The notes: a model not told the origin generated them from the sequence alone. A stretch of DNA of 64,000 nucleotides from Rhodonellum psychrophilum GCM71 = DSM 17998 (GCF_000381545.1 NZ_KB906691.1:1-64000); one strand, 5' to 3'. Shown: positions 16,459 to 26,189, counted from the first letter of the stretch. Translations and numbers: made by a program.

Positions 16459-16728
16459 ATGGAACAATTTTTTGTTTATATTTTGTATTCGTCTTCCATC
16501 GATAAATATTACGTTGGTCAAAGCGAAAATGTGGCGAATAGGATAGCATTCCACAACGATGGTGTAAGAAATAAAATCTGGACAAGGCGGGGCATTCCTT
16601 GGGAACTGAAAACCGTTTTTGGATTTGAATCAAAAACTGAATCCTTAAAAGCGGAAAAATTCATCAAAAATCAGAAATCAAGAATATTTATAGAAAAGCT
16701 ATTAGCGGGAGGCTGGAATTGCATCTGA
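16459..16728 (+). CDS. GIY-YIG nuclease-superfamily protein
   Basis: An 89-aa single-domain protein of the UPF0213/YhbQ-like group. FVYILYSSSIDKYYVGQS holds the YIL...YYVG version of the GIY-YIG core, followed by NRIAFHNDG, the catalytic-region RGIPWELK, and the helix SLKAEKFIKNQKSR. The family's natural substrate is not established. It lies inside the tandem tRNA-end repeat and is the only intact copy here. Confidence 0.8.
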   Translation: MEQFFVYILYSSSIDKYYVGQSENVANRIAFHNDGVRNKIWTRRGIPWELKTVFGFESKTESLKAEKFIKNQKSRIFIEKLLAGGWNCI

Positions 16729-16818
16729 TCCCGTTTGAACGGGAAGGGTCCTTGGTTCGAGCCCAAGAGGAGGAGCCAAAGCTTTGCAGAGATGCAGGGC
16801 TTTTTGCATTTTTGGACA

Positions 16819-17077
16819 ATGGAACAATTTTTTGTATTCGTCTTCCATCGATAAATATTACGTTGGTCAAAGCGAAAATGTGGCGAATAGGATAGCATTC
16901 CACAATGATGGTGCAAGAAATAAAATCTGGACAAGGCGGGGCATTCCTTGGGAACTGAAAATCGTTTTTGGATATGAATCAAAAACTGAATCCTTAAAAG
17001 CGGAAAAATTCATCAAAAATCAGGAATCAAGAATATTTATAGAAAAGCTATTAGCGGGAGGCTGGAATTGCATCTGA
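16819..17077 (+). pseudogene. second GIY-YIG copy, frameshifted by an 11-bp deletion
   Basis: Almost identical to 16459-16728, but 11 bases after the first few codons are missing, apparently by slippage between TTTTG repeats. From the original ATG the frame runs M-E-Q-F-F-V-F-V-F-H-R and stops. The rest of the domain is open only from a TTG at 16784 in the displaced frame, so normal expression is unlikely. Confidence 0.85.
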
Positions 17078-17290
17078 TCCCGTTTGAACGGGAAGGGTCC
17101 TTGGTTCTTGAATCCCGAGAGACGAACGGATCGGGAAGCCCAAGAGGAGGAGCAAAAGCCTTGCGGAGATGCAGGGATTTTTTTTTGCGTTTTTAGACCA
17201 TGGAACAGGGAAATGAATGTTGATTTTATAGTAGGGAGAATCCCAGTGCTGGAGCAGGAGAGCATTGACTTGGGGATCTATCCAACTTAA

Positions 17291-18097
17291 CTATCTCCTA
17301 AAGGATAAGGTCCAAGACATTGGGATTTGGCCTGGCATTATATAATGCTGTTGTAGGTGGTAGTGGAGGACAATTGTTAAATATGATTTGGTGGGGAGGA
17401 TAAGTTTATTTCCTGATGCATAAAGATTTATTTTGACATGTATTCCTTCTTATCCTAAACAGATATTTTCAATAATATTAATTTCCATCCTCATTATTTT
17501 CTTCTTCAAGTTTTCATTTTTAAGCGTCCCTATAATCCAAGTGGTATTTTTTTCTATGGATAGGTGTCCGGAATTTCCGATGGTTCAATAATTTAATTTT
17601 GGTATTTGCCGATTGATTAAATTTTATTCAGCCGATCCAAGCGGAACACCTTTCTTTTAAGAAGATTTCCAAGACAGATCGATTATATTTTGTTGGTCGA
17701 TTTTAATTGAATAAAAAAAAATCGTTAGAAATACCATTAAAGATAGTTGATGATGAAGATGGAGGTGGTGTAGCTTTTTTTCTAGAGTATTTTTTATGTG
17801 CGAAAAACGAATGATAGATGCTTCCATTCGTTATTTTTGCCAGAATGAATCAACATTTAAATTTTGTTGATTTCTTGTAAATAGATATCGATTTCAGGGA
17901 GTTATTTTGAATTCCTATACTCAAGGGTATTGAATTTTGACTCAATACAGATGAACTCAATTATGGGTTTTTAAAGCAAACAAACTCCAATACTTCAAAA
18001 AATAGCTTTTCATAAATCGGGATTGATTCTGTTTTTTAGTAAAATTTCAATTCCTTATAATTAGTTTTTGGATAGTATTTTTCTGGAAATTTTTCAC
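17291..18097. other. AT-rich stretch without a supported gene
   Basis: About 0.8 kb, strongly AT-rich with more T than A on the forward strand. No open frame with recognisable protein content, repeat or RNA was seen. Confidence 0.6.
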
Positions 18098-18133
18098 AAA
18101 AAAAAAGGGCGCCAATTTTGGCGCCCTTTTTTT
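18098..18133 (-). terminator. strong bidirectional terminator
   Basis: GGGCGCCAA and its exact complement at 18107-18126 form the stem, flanked by A and T runs on both sides. It ends the reverse-strand gene at 18150. Confidence 0.85.
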
Positions 18134-18149
18134 ATTGAATAAAGTCTTA

Positions 18150-18575
18150 TTAGACCTTGTCTTCGTATTTCTTTACCCAGCTATTCAAGGTTTGATAATT
18201 CAAACCTTTGGCTCTTGCAAATTTTGAAGTATTCATGCTGCTGTTTTTGGATTCTTCATTTCTGAATTCCCTTACATAATTGATCTTGTCATTTTCGCTG
18301 TAGCTTGTTCTTGAAGCTTTTTTAGTGCCACCTGATTTTCCACCATTGATCAATTCAATTGCTTCCATGATGTCTTTAACCAATGAAAGGTCCGTCAAGT
18401 CCAATCCTGCTTTAGCAAGTTTGTTTTGCGCTTCTATCTTTGGGTTTTTTGGAGTAACACTAAGTCCTTTTTTGGAAGCTTCTTGAAGGCTTATTTCTTG
18501 CCCATCTTCAGTAACGAAAACAAATGCATCTTTCTTCTTTAATTCTGAGAGAACACTCTTTATTAAGTCTTTCAT
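18150..18575 (-). CDS. HTH protein with transposase-type DNA-binding domain, hypothetical
   Basis: A 141-aa basic protein starting at 18573-18575. Residues about 1-75 are unrecognised and Lys-rich. After a Gly/Ser linker (GGKSGGTKKAS), residues 90-141 read like the HTH of IS3 OrfA or Psq proteins: YSENDKINYVREFRNE, then TSKFARAKGLNYQTLNSWVKKY. No transposase catalytic part or inverted repeats are nearby, so it may be a domesticated regulator. It is the only gene in a 3-kb AT-rich desert and has its own promoter and terminator. Confidence 0.6.
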   Translation of the reverse strand: MKDLIKSVLSELKKKDAFVFVTEDGQEISLQEASKKGLSVTPKNPKIEAQNKLAKAGLDLTDLSLVKDIMEAIELINGGKSGGTKKASRTSYSENDKINYVREFRNEESKNSSMNTSKFARAKGLNYQTLNSWVKKYEDKV

Positions 18576-18603
18576 GTTTTTTGATTTTTTTGATTATTTT
18601 TTA

Positions 18604-18634
18604 TAAATGTAAGTATTAATAATTCATATTCAAA
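18604..18634 (-). promoter_or_regulatory. candidate promoter for the HTH gene
   Basis: On the reverse strand, TTTG (18631-18634) is followed after 19 bases by TACATTTA (18604-18611), close to the Bacteroidota TTTG-N19-TAnnTTTG pattern. It lies about 30 bases before the start codon. Confidence 0.4.
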
Positions 18635-20444
18635 TCGTATTTAGTGTAAGTTGTTCATTGATTTATAATTCCCGCTCTTTTTTATGAAACCATTTTCCGG
18701 ATTATGCTTTAAGTTATGAATGAAAATTCTAGATTTTGTTTATTGAAAATTGAATGAAAACTATTCGAAAAACCGACTAATATTAAAAAAAGCCTATTTA
18801 TGGTAAAAAATAAATTCTTTTTATATGAATTTTAATATATATTTAATTTGTTGTAAATCAGTGTATTTAATGTATTTTGGATCAATTTATACTTTCATTT
18901 AAAATAGTTTAAAAATAAAGATTTAATTCAATGCCTCTAAAAGAATTAACTTAAGAACTTGAGGGTTTTTCCCTTTTTTATGTTCTTATGAGTTGTCGGG
19001 TTTTGATTCTTTTTATGGTTTTATTTAATTTGAAACGAAATTTATTTTTCTCGGTGTGCAAAAATATTCTCGTGATTAATTTTTGAATTTCCAATTTTCA
19101 AGGTCGGATTCCCCTTTTGGTTTTATGTGTTTTAAATTTTCAGCATCATTGTTTTTTCCTTTGGATTGAAGAGCTCGCCTTAAATGCTGACTTATGATGT
19201 GATTATTCTGATAGTAATTATAACGATTTGAACTGTGTGTTTTTTAAACGTTAAAAAACAATGATTTTGACTACTCTCCTTTATTTGTAAAGTGGGTTAT
19301 GATTTCTTGAAAACGAATGAAGGGAGATTTAATAATGGGAGACGATTAAAATTTATTAAGGATTATTGTGTTGTTTAGAATATGTTTCTTCTTTGTTTTG
19401 GAAGTGGGGTTTCTGGGTTTGATTTTTAGATACGCTATTCTTAAGATCTTAATTAACCCATTGTGTTATCGAAAAATTTAAGTGCGTCATTTTTCAGACA
19501 TTCAATAAATATATTTCCAGTCTTAGATTCAATTGGGGAAAACGAGTTGGTTTTTCCCGATTAGTTTTGAGTTATTGTCTATCCAGAATTTATTCTTTAG
19601 TAAAAGAATTAGGAATGGATTTGGATCTCTTTCCCATTCTATATCTTATGTATCAATGAACAGCTAGGGAAGAAGCTTTTTTTTTCTTGCCGGTTTTTGA
19701 AGCAATTTTTCGTAATGTGATTTATGGAAATTTCGAAAGGGTAGTTTTGATTTATCCCCAAAAAATATTTTGTGTTATGTGGTTTTAGACTTTGAGGTTT
19801 TATTCCATATTTTCTTTTCTTGGACTCAAATATTTATAGCTTCTGTTTTTTAATTTTTCAAAACAGCGCGTCCTTAATTTGAGAAGTTTAAATCCAATTG
19901 GTTTTATTTATTTACACTCAATTCGCTGGATATATACTTTAAAATTAATTTTGTTAAAATTTTAGTTTTACTCTTTTAAAACCATTTTCTGGTTATTTTG
20001 TTTTTTTAAACATTTATTCAATTGATCTAAATTAGATACTTTTCACTGATCTTAGGGAGAGATTCTAATTGGCTAATTTTTTAATAATCAATCGGGGAGA
20101 TTAGTGGAACATGTCAAAAAGAAAGAGATATGTAATGCATCTGGGTAGTCAGTGTAGGAATAAGATTTGGCTATGGTGGTTATATTAAAATTTTTAAACT
20201 CGCTTGCTTTTATCTCGTCCCATTGACCAGGTCTTTTATATTTGGATTGGTAAACCTTAAACTTTTCTCCTCAAGATTAAGAATATTGTCTTTTAAACAT
20301 TTTCTTTTTTGGCGAGAGACTTTCTGTCTTAAAATTTCCTTGAAAAAATTAATCCTTTATCGTTAAGTTTGGGGTTAAATCACTGCCCCAAATAAATAAT
20401 TAATTGCATTCACCTCTCTAATCATCCTGTGGAAATCACCATTT
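18635..20444. other. 1.8-kb AT-rich, T-skewed gene desert
   Basis: No supported coding region, tRNA or clear repeat. The forward strand is rich in T and G runs and poor in C. It has stops in all frames at high density. It could be decayed DNA or hold an unrecognised RNA. Confidence 0.6.
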
Positions 20445-21899
20445 ATGGCCTTTAATTCGATTGATTTTGCTGTGTTTTTGCCTATCGTTTTTATTCTGTA
20501 TTGGTTTGTGGCCAAGCGGAATTTGAGGGCGCAAAACCTATTGATCGTTATGGCCAGTTGTTTTTTTTATGGAATGTGGGATTGGCGATTTTTGGCTCTC
20601 ATACTCTTCAGTACGCTTGTTGATTTTGGTGTCGGATTGGGGCTTGCCCAAACTGAAAAGATACATCGGCGAAAATTATTGCTCTGGATGAGTGTAGGTG
20701 TCAATCTTGGCTTCCTTGGATTTTTCAAATACTATAATTTTTTCCTCGATAATTTCCTGGATACCTTTTCCTTGCTTGGCAGTCCCATACAGGCCAACTC
20801 CCTGAATATTATATTGCCTGTAGGGATCAGTTTCTACACCTTTCAAACGATGAGTTATACGATTGATGTCTACAGGAAAAAGTTGCAGCCAACCCGGGAT
20901 TTTATTGCTTTTAGTGCTTTTGTGAGTTTCTTTCCCCAACTGGTGGCTGGGCCTATTGAGAGGGCATCCAACCTGCTTCCTCAGTTTTTTAAGGAAAGGG
21001 TCTTTGACCAAAAAAAGGCCGTGGATGGTTTGAAACAGATTCTGTGGGGTTTATTCAAAAAAATGGTGATTGCCGATAACTGCGCCCAATATGCCAATAC
21101 CATTTTCAATAATTCTGAAATTGCTTCTGGTTCCATGTTGGCAATGGGGGCTTTCTTTTTTGCTTTTCAGATTTATGGGGATTTTTCAGGGTATTCCGAT
21201 ATTGCCATCGGAACCTCCAGACTTTTTGGGTTTGATTTGATGAAAAATTTCGCTACCCCTTATTTCTCTAGAAACATAGCTGAGTTTTGGAGGCGTTGGC
21301 ATATATCGCTCTCCACTTGGTTTAGGGATTATGTCTATATTCCGCTGGGTGGAAGTCAGGTGGAGATTTGGCCAAAAGTGAGGAACATTTTCATCATCTT
21401 TTTGGTCAGTGGTTTTTGGCATGGGGCCAATTGGACTTTTATCGTTTGGGGGGCACTTAATGCTGTTTATTTTCTACCCTCTCTTTTTCTTGGGAGCAAT
21501 CGGAAGCATCTCGAAATTGTGGCCCAAGGGAGGGTTTTGCCCAGCTTCAGGGAGTTCTTGTCCATGTTGGCAACCTTCTCCTTCACCACTTTTGCATGGG
21601 TATTTTTTCGTGCCGAAAACATCGATCATGCTTTTCGGTTTGTTGGCGGGATATTTTCAACCTCGTTTTTTACGGTACCCAATCTTTATGCGATGGAAGG
21701 CTCAGTTACGCTTTTGGTATTCATCTTCCTTTTCTTGATTTTGGAATGGAGGGGTAGAGAAAATGAGTACGCGATCAGTGAATTGGGGGCTCGATCGACA
21801 CGTGTACTCAGATGGTCAATGTATGTGGGCTTTATTTTGGTCATCAATATTTTTGGGAATAATTCCGCTGATATCGAATTTATTTATTTTCAATTTTAA
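20445..21899 (+). CDS. MBOAT-family O-acyltransferase (AlgI/DltB-like)
   Basis: A 484-aa polytopic membrane protein of the AlgI type, which moves acetyl groups from the cytoplasm to an exopolysaccharide. Key segments are the N-terminal FLPIVFILYWF helix, LPVGISFYTFQTMSYTIDVYR (about 125), FVSFFPQLVAGPIERA (about 160), FSGYSDIAIGTSRLFG (about 248), RRWHISLSTWFRDYVYIPLG (about 284) and the catalytic-His motif GFWHGANWTFIVWG (about 323). Length is normal. It is followed 11 bases later by its likely extracytoplasmic partner. Confidence 0.9.
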   Translation: MAFNSIDFAVFLPIVFILYWFVAKRNLRAQNLLIVMASCFFYGMWDWRFLALILFSTLVDFGVGLGLAQTEKIHRRKLLLWMSVGVNLGFLGFFKYYNFFLDNFLDTFSLLGSPIQANSLNIILPVGISFYTFQTMSYTIDVYRKKLQPTRDFIAFSAFVSFFPQLVAGPIERASNLLPQFFKERVFDQKKAVDGLKQILWGLFKKMVIADNCAQYANTIFNNSEIASGSMLAMGAFFFAFQIYGDFSGYSDIAIGTSRLFGFDLMKNFATPYFSRNIAEFWRRWHISLSTWFRDYVYIPLGGSQVEIWPKVRNIFIIFLVSGFWHGANWTFIVWGALNAVYFLPSLFLGSNRKHLEIVAQGRVLPSFREFLSMLATFSFTTFAWVFFRAENIDHAFRFVGGIFSTSFFTVPNLYAMEGSVTLLVFIFLFLILEWRGRENEYAISELGARSTRVLRWSMYVGFILVINIFGNNSADIEFIYFQF

Positions 21900-21910
21900 C
21901 CAAAGACGAG

Positions 21911-22786
21911 ATGAAAGGATTTATTGCAAAAACATTGTTTTTCTTGGGTGTTATGCTTGCGGTGAATGCATTGCTTTTTATTTTGGTCAAGCTTTTTTAT
22001 ATCAGGGGGTATGAAGAAGTCGATTTGAACTATCCCACCTATTTGCTTGCGGATTCTCACGGAATGCCTTTAGGCGACTTTACCGAGGATTTTGACGTAC
22101 ACAATTTTTCCGACCATGGGGATTCCTATTTGGATATGGAAAGGAAGCTCAAATACCTTATTGCCAATACGGATGTTTCCAAGGTGTATATCAGCGTGGA
22201 TGACCACACTTTGTCCCCTTATCGAGAAGATTTCAACAATGTCGATCGTTCAGCCTATTATACGGAGTTGGAGGATCACCAAGGTCTATTTGATTTTTTG
22301 GAGGAAAAGTACATGGATTACTATGTCGTGTTTCTCCATGATAAATACAGTTTGGTGATCAGGAATTTTCTGGAAAAGGAGTTGTTTGACTTTTCCAAAT
22401 GGAAAAGTCAAAAGAAGACCAGGTGGATTGAACTTTCGAAGGAGGCCCAAGACCAAAAAAGTATTTCGCGTGCAAATGATTTTTTTCCGGGCCATCGCAG
22501 GTCAATGGCTCTTACCACATCCTTGAAAAACATCATTTCCCTCTGTAAAGAAAATGGAATTGAATTAATCGGGGTGAGGTTTCCATTGAGTCAATCTTTT
22601 CACAAAGTCATCGGATCAAAAAGTTATCGGGCGGACGAGATTTTTTATAAAGAAGGGTTGTTGGTACAGGATTATGATTCCTTGTATTTGGGGCAAGATG
22701 CATTTTTCAGGGACCAAGACCATTTGGAAAGGGAGGTAGGGGCAAAGTTTGCCGAGATTTTGTTCGAGGGAACGGAAAAGGATTAA
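21911..22786 (+). CDS. membrane-anchored SGNH-like protein, partner of the MBOAT acyltransferase
   Basis: A 291-aa protein with one N-terminal membrane helix (about 5-28) and an extracytoplasmic domain. ADSHG near residue 47 matches the GDSL/SGNH nucleophile block, and DQDHL near 270 supplies the Asp and His. This places it with AlgJ/AlgX/DltD-like acetyl carriers. These act with an MBOAT protein, and the two genes are adjacent and probably co-transcribed. No polysaccharide synthase is next to them, so the polymer is unknown. Confidence 0.75.
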   Translation: MKGFIAKTLFFLGVMLAVNALLFILVKLFYIRGYEEVDLNYPTYLLADSHGMPLGDFTEDFDVHNFSDHGDSYLDMERKLKYLIANTDVSKVYISVDDHTLSPYREDFNNVDRSAYYTELEDHQGLFDFLEEKYMDYYVVFLHDKYSLVIRNFLEKELFDFSKWKSQKKTRWIELSKEAQDQKSISRANDFFPGHRRSMALTTSLKNIISLCKENGIELIGVRFPLSQSFHKVIGSKSYRADEIFYKEGLLVQDYDSLYLGQDAFFRDQDHLEREVGAKFAEILFEGTEKD

Positions 22787-22863
22787 CTATGGGTGTTGAG
22801 TTGATTGGGTGTAATAGCCGTGAAGTTTTTCTATTGACCGAGCAACCCCGCAGAAAAAACAAA

Positions 22864-22897
22864 AGCGGAAAAAAACCCTTTCGAATGATTTTCCGCT
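22864..22897 (+). terminator. stem-loop after the acyltransferase pair
   Basis: AGCGGAAAA (22864-22872) pairs exactly with TTTTCCGCT (22889-22897). No long T run follows, so termination is plausible but not certain. Confidence 0.45.
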
Positions 22898-23576
22898 CCA
22901 TTACCTGAAGGCCAGAGCCTTCAAATTATGCCAAGCTACAGTTATTATGGCTTTTCGCCCAGTTTCCCAGGTTCATGACTTTAGGTTTTCAAACTCTAGC
23001 ATTCGCAATCTTTCGAAATTGAAGCTTGATTCAGGAATGTCTGCGGTGAACCGTTTCAGACTTTTACCCAAAGGTATAAGCCCCTTTATATCTTTATCGC
23101 AAGTTCTAAACCCTGGCCCGAAATTTTACTTTCGACCTTTTATCTCTTACTTGATAGAATCAAATTTATATATTAATAATTATATAAAAAAATAAATATA
23201 TAAAAAAGAATAAAAAAAATAAAGATATTGTGATGAAACCTGTTTAAGGATTTTCATGATTCTTACATGTCATGCTGAAAAATCCTTAATTACTTCTTCA
23301 AGCAGTTTTAGAATTTGAAAAATGAGCTTAAAACCAAATTAAATACCATTTAAACAAGGATAGACCAATTGTAAATAATTAAAAGAAGCGGTTTTGATAA
23401 GAATTGTTATCTTCATATTTGTGGATTTATCTCTCTTGGGAAGTCAATGGAGGGTGGGAAAAGACGGTAAGGAATTCATTTTCCCTTATTCCAGATTGCC
23501 AACGCACCTTTATTTTGACTTGGACATAGATTGATCCGAATTTTTGAAGACCCTTTAAACACAATTGACAAAAACC
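22898..23576. other. gene-poor stretch with a possible reverse-strand coding relic
   Basis: From 23125 down to a stop at 22973-22975 the reverse strand is open for 50 codons and reads protein-like (GLIPLGKSLKRFTADIP, then FNFERLRMLEFENLKS), but there is no start and an in-frame stop lies just upstream. It may be the tail of a lost gene. The rest, to 23576, is very AT-rich with no supported feature. Confidence 0.35.
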
Positions 23577-25043
23577 ATGAAACGACCCAAAAAAGAAATC
23601 TCGGAGAATTCCCGTAGAACATTCTTGAAAAATGCGGCCATTGCTTCTTCCATCTTTATCGTGCCGAGGCACGTGTTGGGTGGGGTGGGATTTATAGCGC
23701 CCAGTGATCAGCTGAACCTTGCGGCTATCGGAGCAGGGGGTAAGGGCACCAGCGATATCCTGAACGCCTCCGTCAACGGGCGCGAAAGGGTAGTTGCTCT
23801 TTGCGATGTGGATTTTTCCGGCACGGCAAAAAAATCAATCGAGAATTTTCCCAAGGCAAAGCTATATGCGGATTACAGGGAAATGTTGGAAAAAGAAAAA
23901 GACATTGATGCAGTGACTATTTCCACTCCGGACCACGTCCACGGTCCTGCAGCGGCCTTTGCCATGGAAAGGGGGAAACACGTATATGTCCAAAAACCCA
24001 TGACCCACAATATACGGGAAGCGAGACTGCTTACAGAAATGGCAAGGAACAATAAAATCGTCACCCAAATGGGAAACCAAGGGGCCTCGAATCCCTTGCT
24101 GGATATGGTGAAAAAATGGGTGGATTCCGGTCAAATAGGCAAAATATCCAAAGTGCAGATTTGGACCAATCGTCCCGTATGGCCACAGGGCGGTCCCATG
24201 CCTAAGCCTGACGAAAGCCTAAAACCAAAGGATCTAAATTGGGACTTATGGTTAGGTCCGGCCAGCTACAGACCCTACACACCCAATCTTCATCCCTTCA
24301 ATTGGAGAGGGTGGTGGGATTATGGTACAGGAGCGCTCGGCGATGTTGGCTGCCATTTGATCGATATCCCTTTTCGGACACTGGGGCTTCGCTATCCCAC
24401 CGATGCGGAGTGCAGTGTGGGCTCCGTCTATTCGGGAATGTGGACGGCGGATTACCACCCTGAAGGATGTCCAGCCTCTTCGTTTACAACCTTACATTTT
24501 GCAGCTACCGAAAAAAGCAAGTCACCGATAGAAATGACCTGGAGCGATGGTGGGATAAGACCATCCCATCCGGATATCATCCCTGCCGACCACGACATCG
24601 GAGGAACAAACAGCGCCAATGGCGTCATGATCATAGGTGAAAAGGGAATCATTACGACCAATATCAATGATAGCTCTCCCATGATGCCCAAGTTGTACCT
24701 CAATGATGGAACAACTGATTTTGGGCCGGATAAACTTGATAACCAAGAGCCGGAATATGGTCATCAACGCAAGTGGGTAGATGCCTGCAAAGCCGGTTTC
24801 AACAGTACCGAACACAAAGGATTGACTTCTTCTTTTGACTATGCCGGCCCGATGACCGAAACCGTATTGATGGGCAATCTTGCCATCCGAAGCTACATGC
24901 TCAGGAGAGAAAACAGCAACGGACAGATGGAATTCTATGGCCGCAGAAAATTACTCTGGGATGGGGAAAACATGAGAATCACCAACCTTGAGGATGCAAA
25001 CCAATTCGTCGGCAGAACCTACAGAGAAGGATTCAAAGTCTGA
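23577..25043 (+). CDS. Gfo/Idh/MocA-family oxidoreductase with Tat signal
   Basis: A 488-aa NAD(P)-dependent dehydrogenase of the GFO/IDH/MOCA group. ATG 23577 is preferred to the TTG at 23565. The N-terminus carries a twin-arginine signal (SRRTFLKNAAIASS), so export is likely. The Rossmann motif AIGAGGKG is near 50, and STPDHVH and VQKPMTHN follow near 120-142. In place of the usual EKP the sequence reads QKP, as in many secreted Bacteroidota members. The C-terminal substrate domain has GALGDVGCHLIDIPF. Its substrate is unknown, probably a carbohydrate. A TIM-barrel sugar isomerase-like gene follows, which fits sugar catabolism. Confidence 0.85.
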   Translation: MKRPKKEISENSRRTFLKNAAIASSIFIVPRHVLGGVGFIAPSDQLNLAAIGAGGKGTSDILNASVNGRERVVALCDVDFSGTAKKSIENFPKAKLYADYREMLEKEKDIDAVTISTPDHVHGPAAAFAMERGKHVYVQKPMTHNIREARLLTEMARNNKIVTQMGNQGASNPLLDMVKKWVDSGQIGKISKVQIWTNRPVWPQGGPMPKPDESLKPKDLNWDLWLGPASYRPYTPNLHPFNWRGWWDYGTGALGDVGCHLIDIPFRTLGLRYPTDAECSVGSVYSGMWTADYHPEGCPASSFTTLHFAATEKSKSPIEMTWSDGGIRPSHPDIIPADHDIGGTNSANGVMIIGEKGIITTNINDSSPMMPKLYLNDGTTDFGPDKLDNQEPEYGHQRKWVDACKAGFNSTEHKGLTSSFDYAGPMTETVLMGNLAIRSYMLRRENSNGQMEFYGRRKLLWDGENMRITNLEDANQFVGRTYREGFKV

Positions 25044-25170
25044 TGAAATAACCCGTGAAAGGATTCCATCCTGAATGGGGTTTATATTTTACAGTACAAG
25101 GGTCCCAACTTCTAACCAATCGATTCTTGTGATCAGGTTGGAAGTTGAGGATTAAATTCAGTTAAATTCA

Positions 25171-25205
25171 CCCCTAAGGCCATGCAAAGGCTTTGGGGGG
25201 TTTTT
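25171..25205 (+). terminator. Rho-independent terminator
   Basis: CCCC-AAGGCC pairs imperfectly with GGCTTTGGGG, followed by TTTTT. It sits about 130 bases after the oxidoreductase stop. Confidence 0.65.
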
Positions 25206-25310
25206 GTGCTTTCCGTCTTTACCGATGGGTAACTTTCTTGGATCAAGAAGGATCCTTTTGAAAATAAAATTCAGGGCGAAACCCGCTTTAGTAAAGAAGA
25301 TACGTTCAAT

Positions 25311-26189
25311 ATGGCATCGAAAAGAAACTTGCTTTTGAAAAAACCAACCTGTATGTCAGCTATTTTGGTATTGGCGATGCTGTCATTTTCATTTGATTCA
25401 GTATTCAAGCCACTTCCCCAACCCGAAATTGGCGTCTGTACAAGTTATACCAATGCGGATGTGCTGGCCAAGGCAGGATACTCTTTTATCGAAGAAAATG
25501 TCCAAAGTTTTTTGGTTCCTACCAAAAGCGAAGAGGAGTTCGAGAAAATCTTAGAGGACGCAAAGAATGCGGCCCTTCCGATCAAGTCATTTATCATTTT
25601 TTTGCCGGGAAATTTAAAAAGTGTGGGGCCTGACGCAGTTCATGCAGAAATATTGGACTACGCAGAAATTGTTTTTCGAAGGGCAAGAAAGGCGGGCGTT
25701 GGAATCGTTGTTTTTGGAAGCAGCGGATCAAGGTCTGTTCCTGAGGGCTTTTCAAAAGAAGAGGCAAGAAAGCAATTTATCCAACTTGGCATTGCCTTGG
25801 GGCCCATCGCAGCAAGACATGATGTGGTCTTGGTCCTTGAGCCTTTGAATAAAAAAGAGTGCAACTTTATCAATTCAGTCCTGGAAGCGGGAGAAATCGT
25901 GGAAGAAGTCAACCATCCCAATTTCCAGTTGCTGGTCGATATCTACCACATGAAAATGGAGGGAGAGGGTCCGGAAAGTATCCTACTGTATGGACGCTTT
26001 GTCAAGCATGCACACGTGGCTGAGAAAGAAGGTCGAGCTGTGCCAGGAACCCATGGGGAGGATATCCACCCGTATTATCAAGCCTTGCAACATGTGGGAT
26101 ACCAAGGGAAATTATCGATAGAAGGGAATTGGGTTGATATGGAAGCGCAGGCAAGTGTGGGAATAAAGACTATCAAAAACCAATGGTAA
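25311..26189 (+). CDS. sugar phosphate isomerase/epimerase-like TIM-barrel protein, secreted
   Basis: A 292-aa AP-endonuclease-2-like TIM barrel. The N-terminus (about 12-32) is hydrophobic (SAILVLAMLSFSFD), suggesting a signal or anchor. The metal and catalytic residues of the tagatose-3-epimerase group are visible: Glu in VLEPLN (about 181), Asp/His in LVDIYHM (about 208), KHAHVAE (about 229) and Glu in SIEGNW near the C-terminus. It probably epimerises or isomerises a sugar. It may work with the preceding oxidoreductase, although a terminator lies between them. Confidence 0.75.
   Translation: MASKRNLLLKKPTCMSAILVLAMLSFSFDSVFKPLPQPEIGVCTSYTNADVLAKAGYSFIEENVQSFLVPTKSEEEFEKILEDAKNAALPIKSFIIFLPGNLKSVGPDAVHAEILDYAEIVFRRARKAGVGIVVFGSSGSRSVPEGFSKEEARKQFIQLGIALGPIAARHDVVLVLEPLNKKECNFINSVLEAGEIVEEVNHPNFQLLVDIYHMKMEGEGPESILLYGRFVKHAHVAEKEGRAVPGTHGEDIHPYYQALQHVGYQGKLSIEGNWVDMEAQASVGIKTIKNQW

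Larger units (their letters stand above)
16385..17200 (+). repeat. tandem repeat of tRNA-Asn 3' end plus GIY-YIG gene
   Basis: The block beginning AGGGTCCTTGGTTC recurs at 16385, 16745 and 17094, spacings of 360 and 349 bp. Units 1 and 2 contain the tRNA 3' end, a hairpin (CCTTGCAGAAATGCAGG-type), a GIY-YIG frame and a stem-loop TCCCGTTTGAACGGGA. Unit 2 is 11 bp shorter. Unit 3 carries an insertion with its own hairpin (CCCGA...TCGGG) inside the T loop and has lost the nuclease gene, leaving only ATGGAACAGG. Units 1 and 2 are nearly identical, so the duplication is recent. Confidence 0.9.

Noticed and set aside
17084-17290. Short forward frame after the third tRNA-end copy
   Set aside because: It reads through the tRNA fragment and its inserted hairpin, and has no protein-like features.
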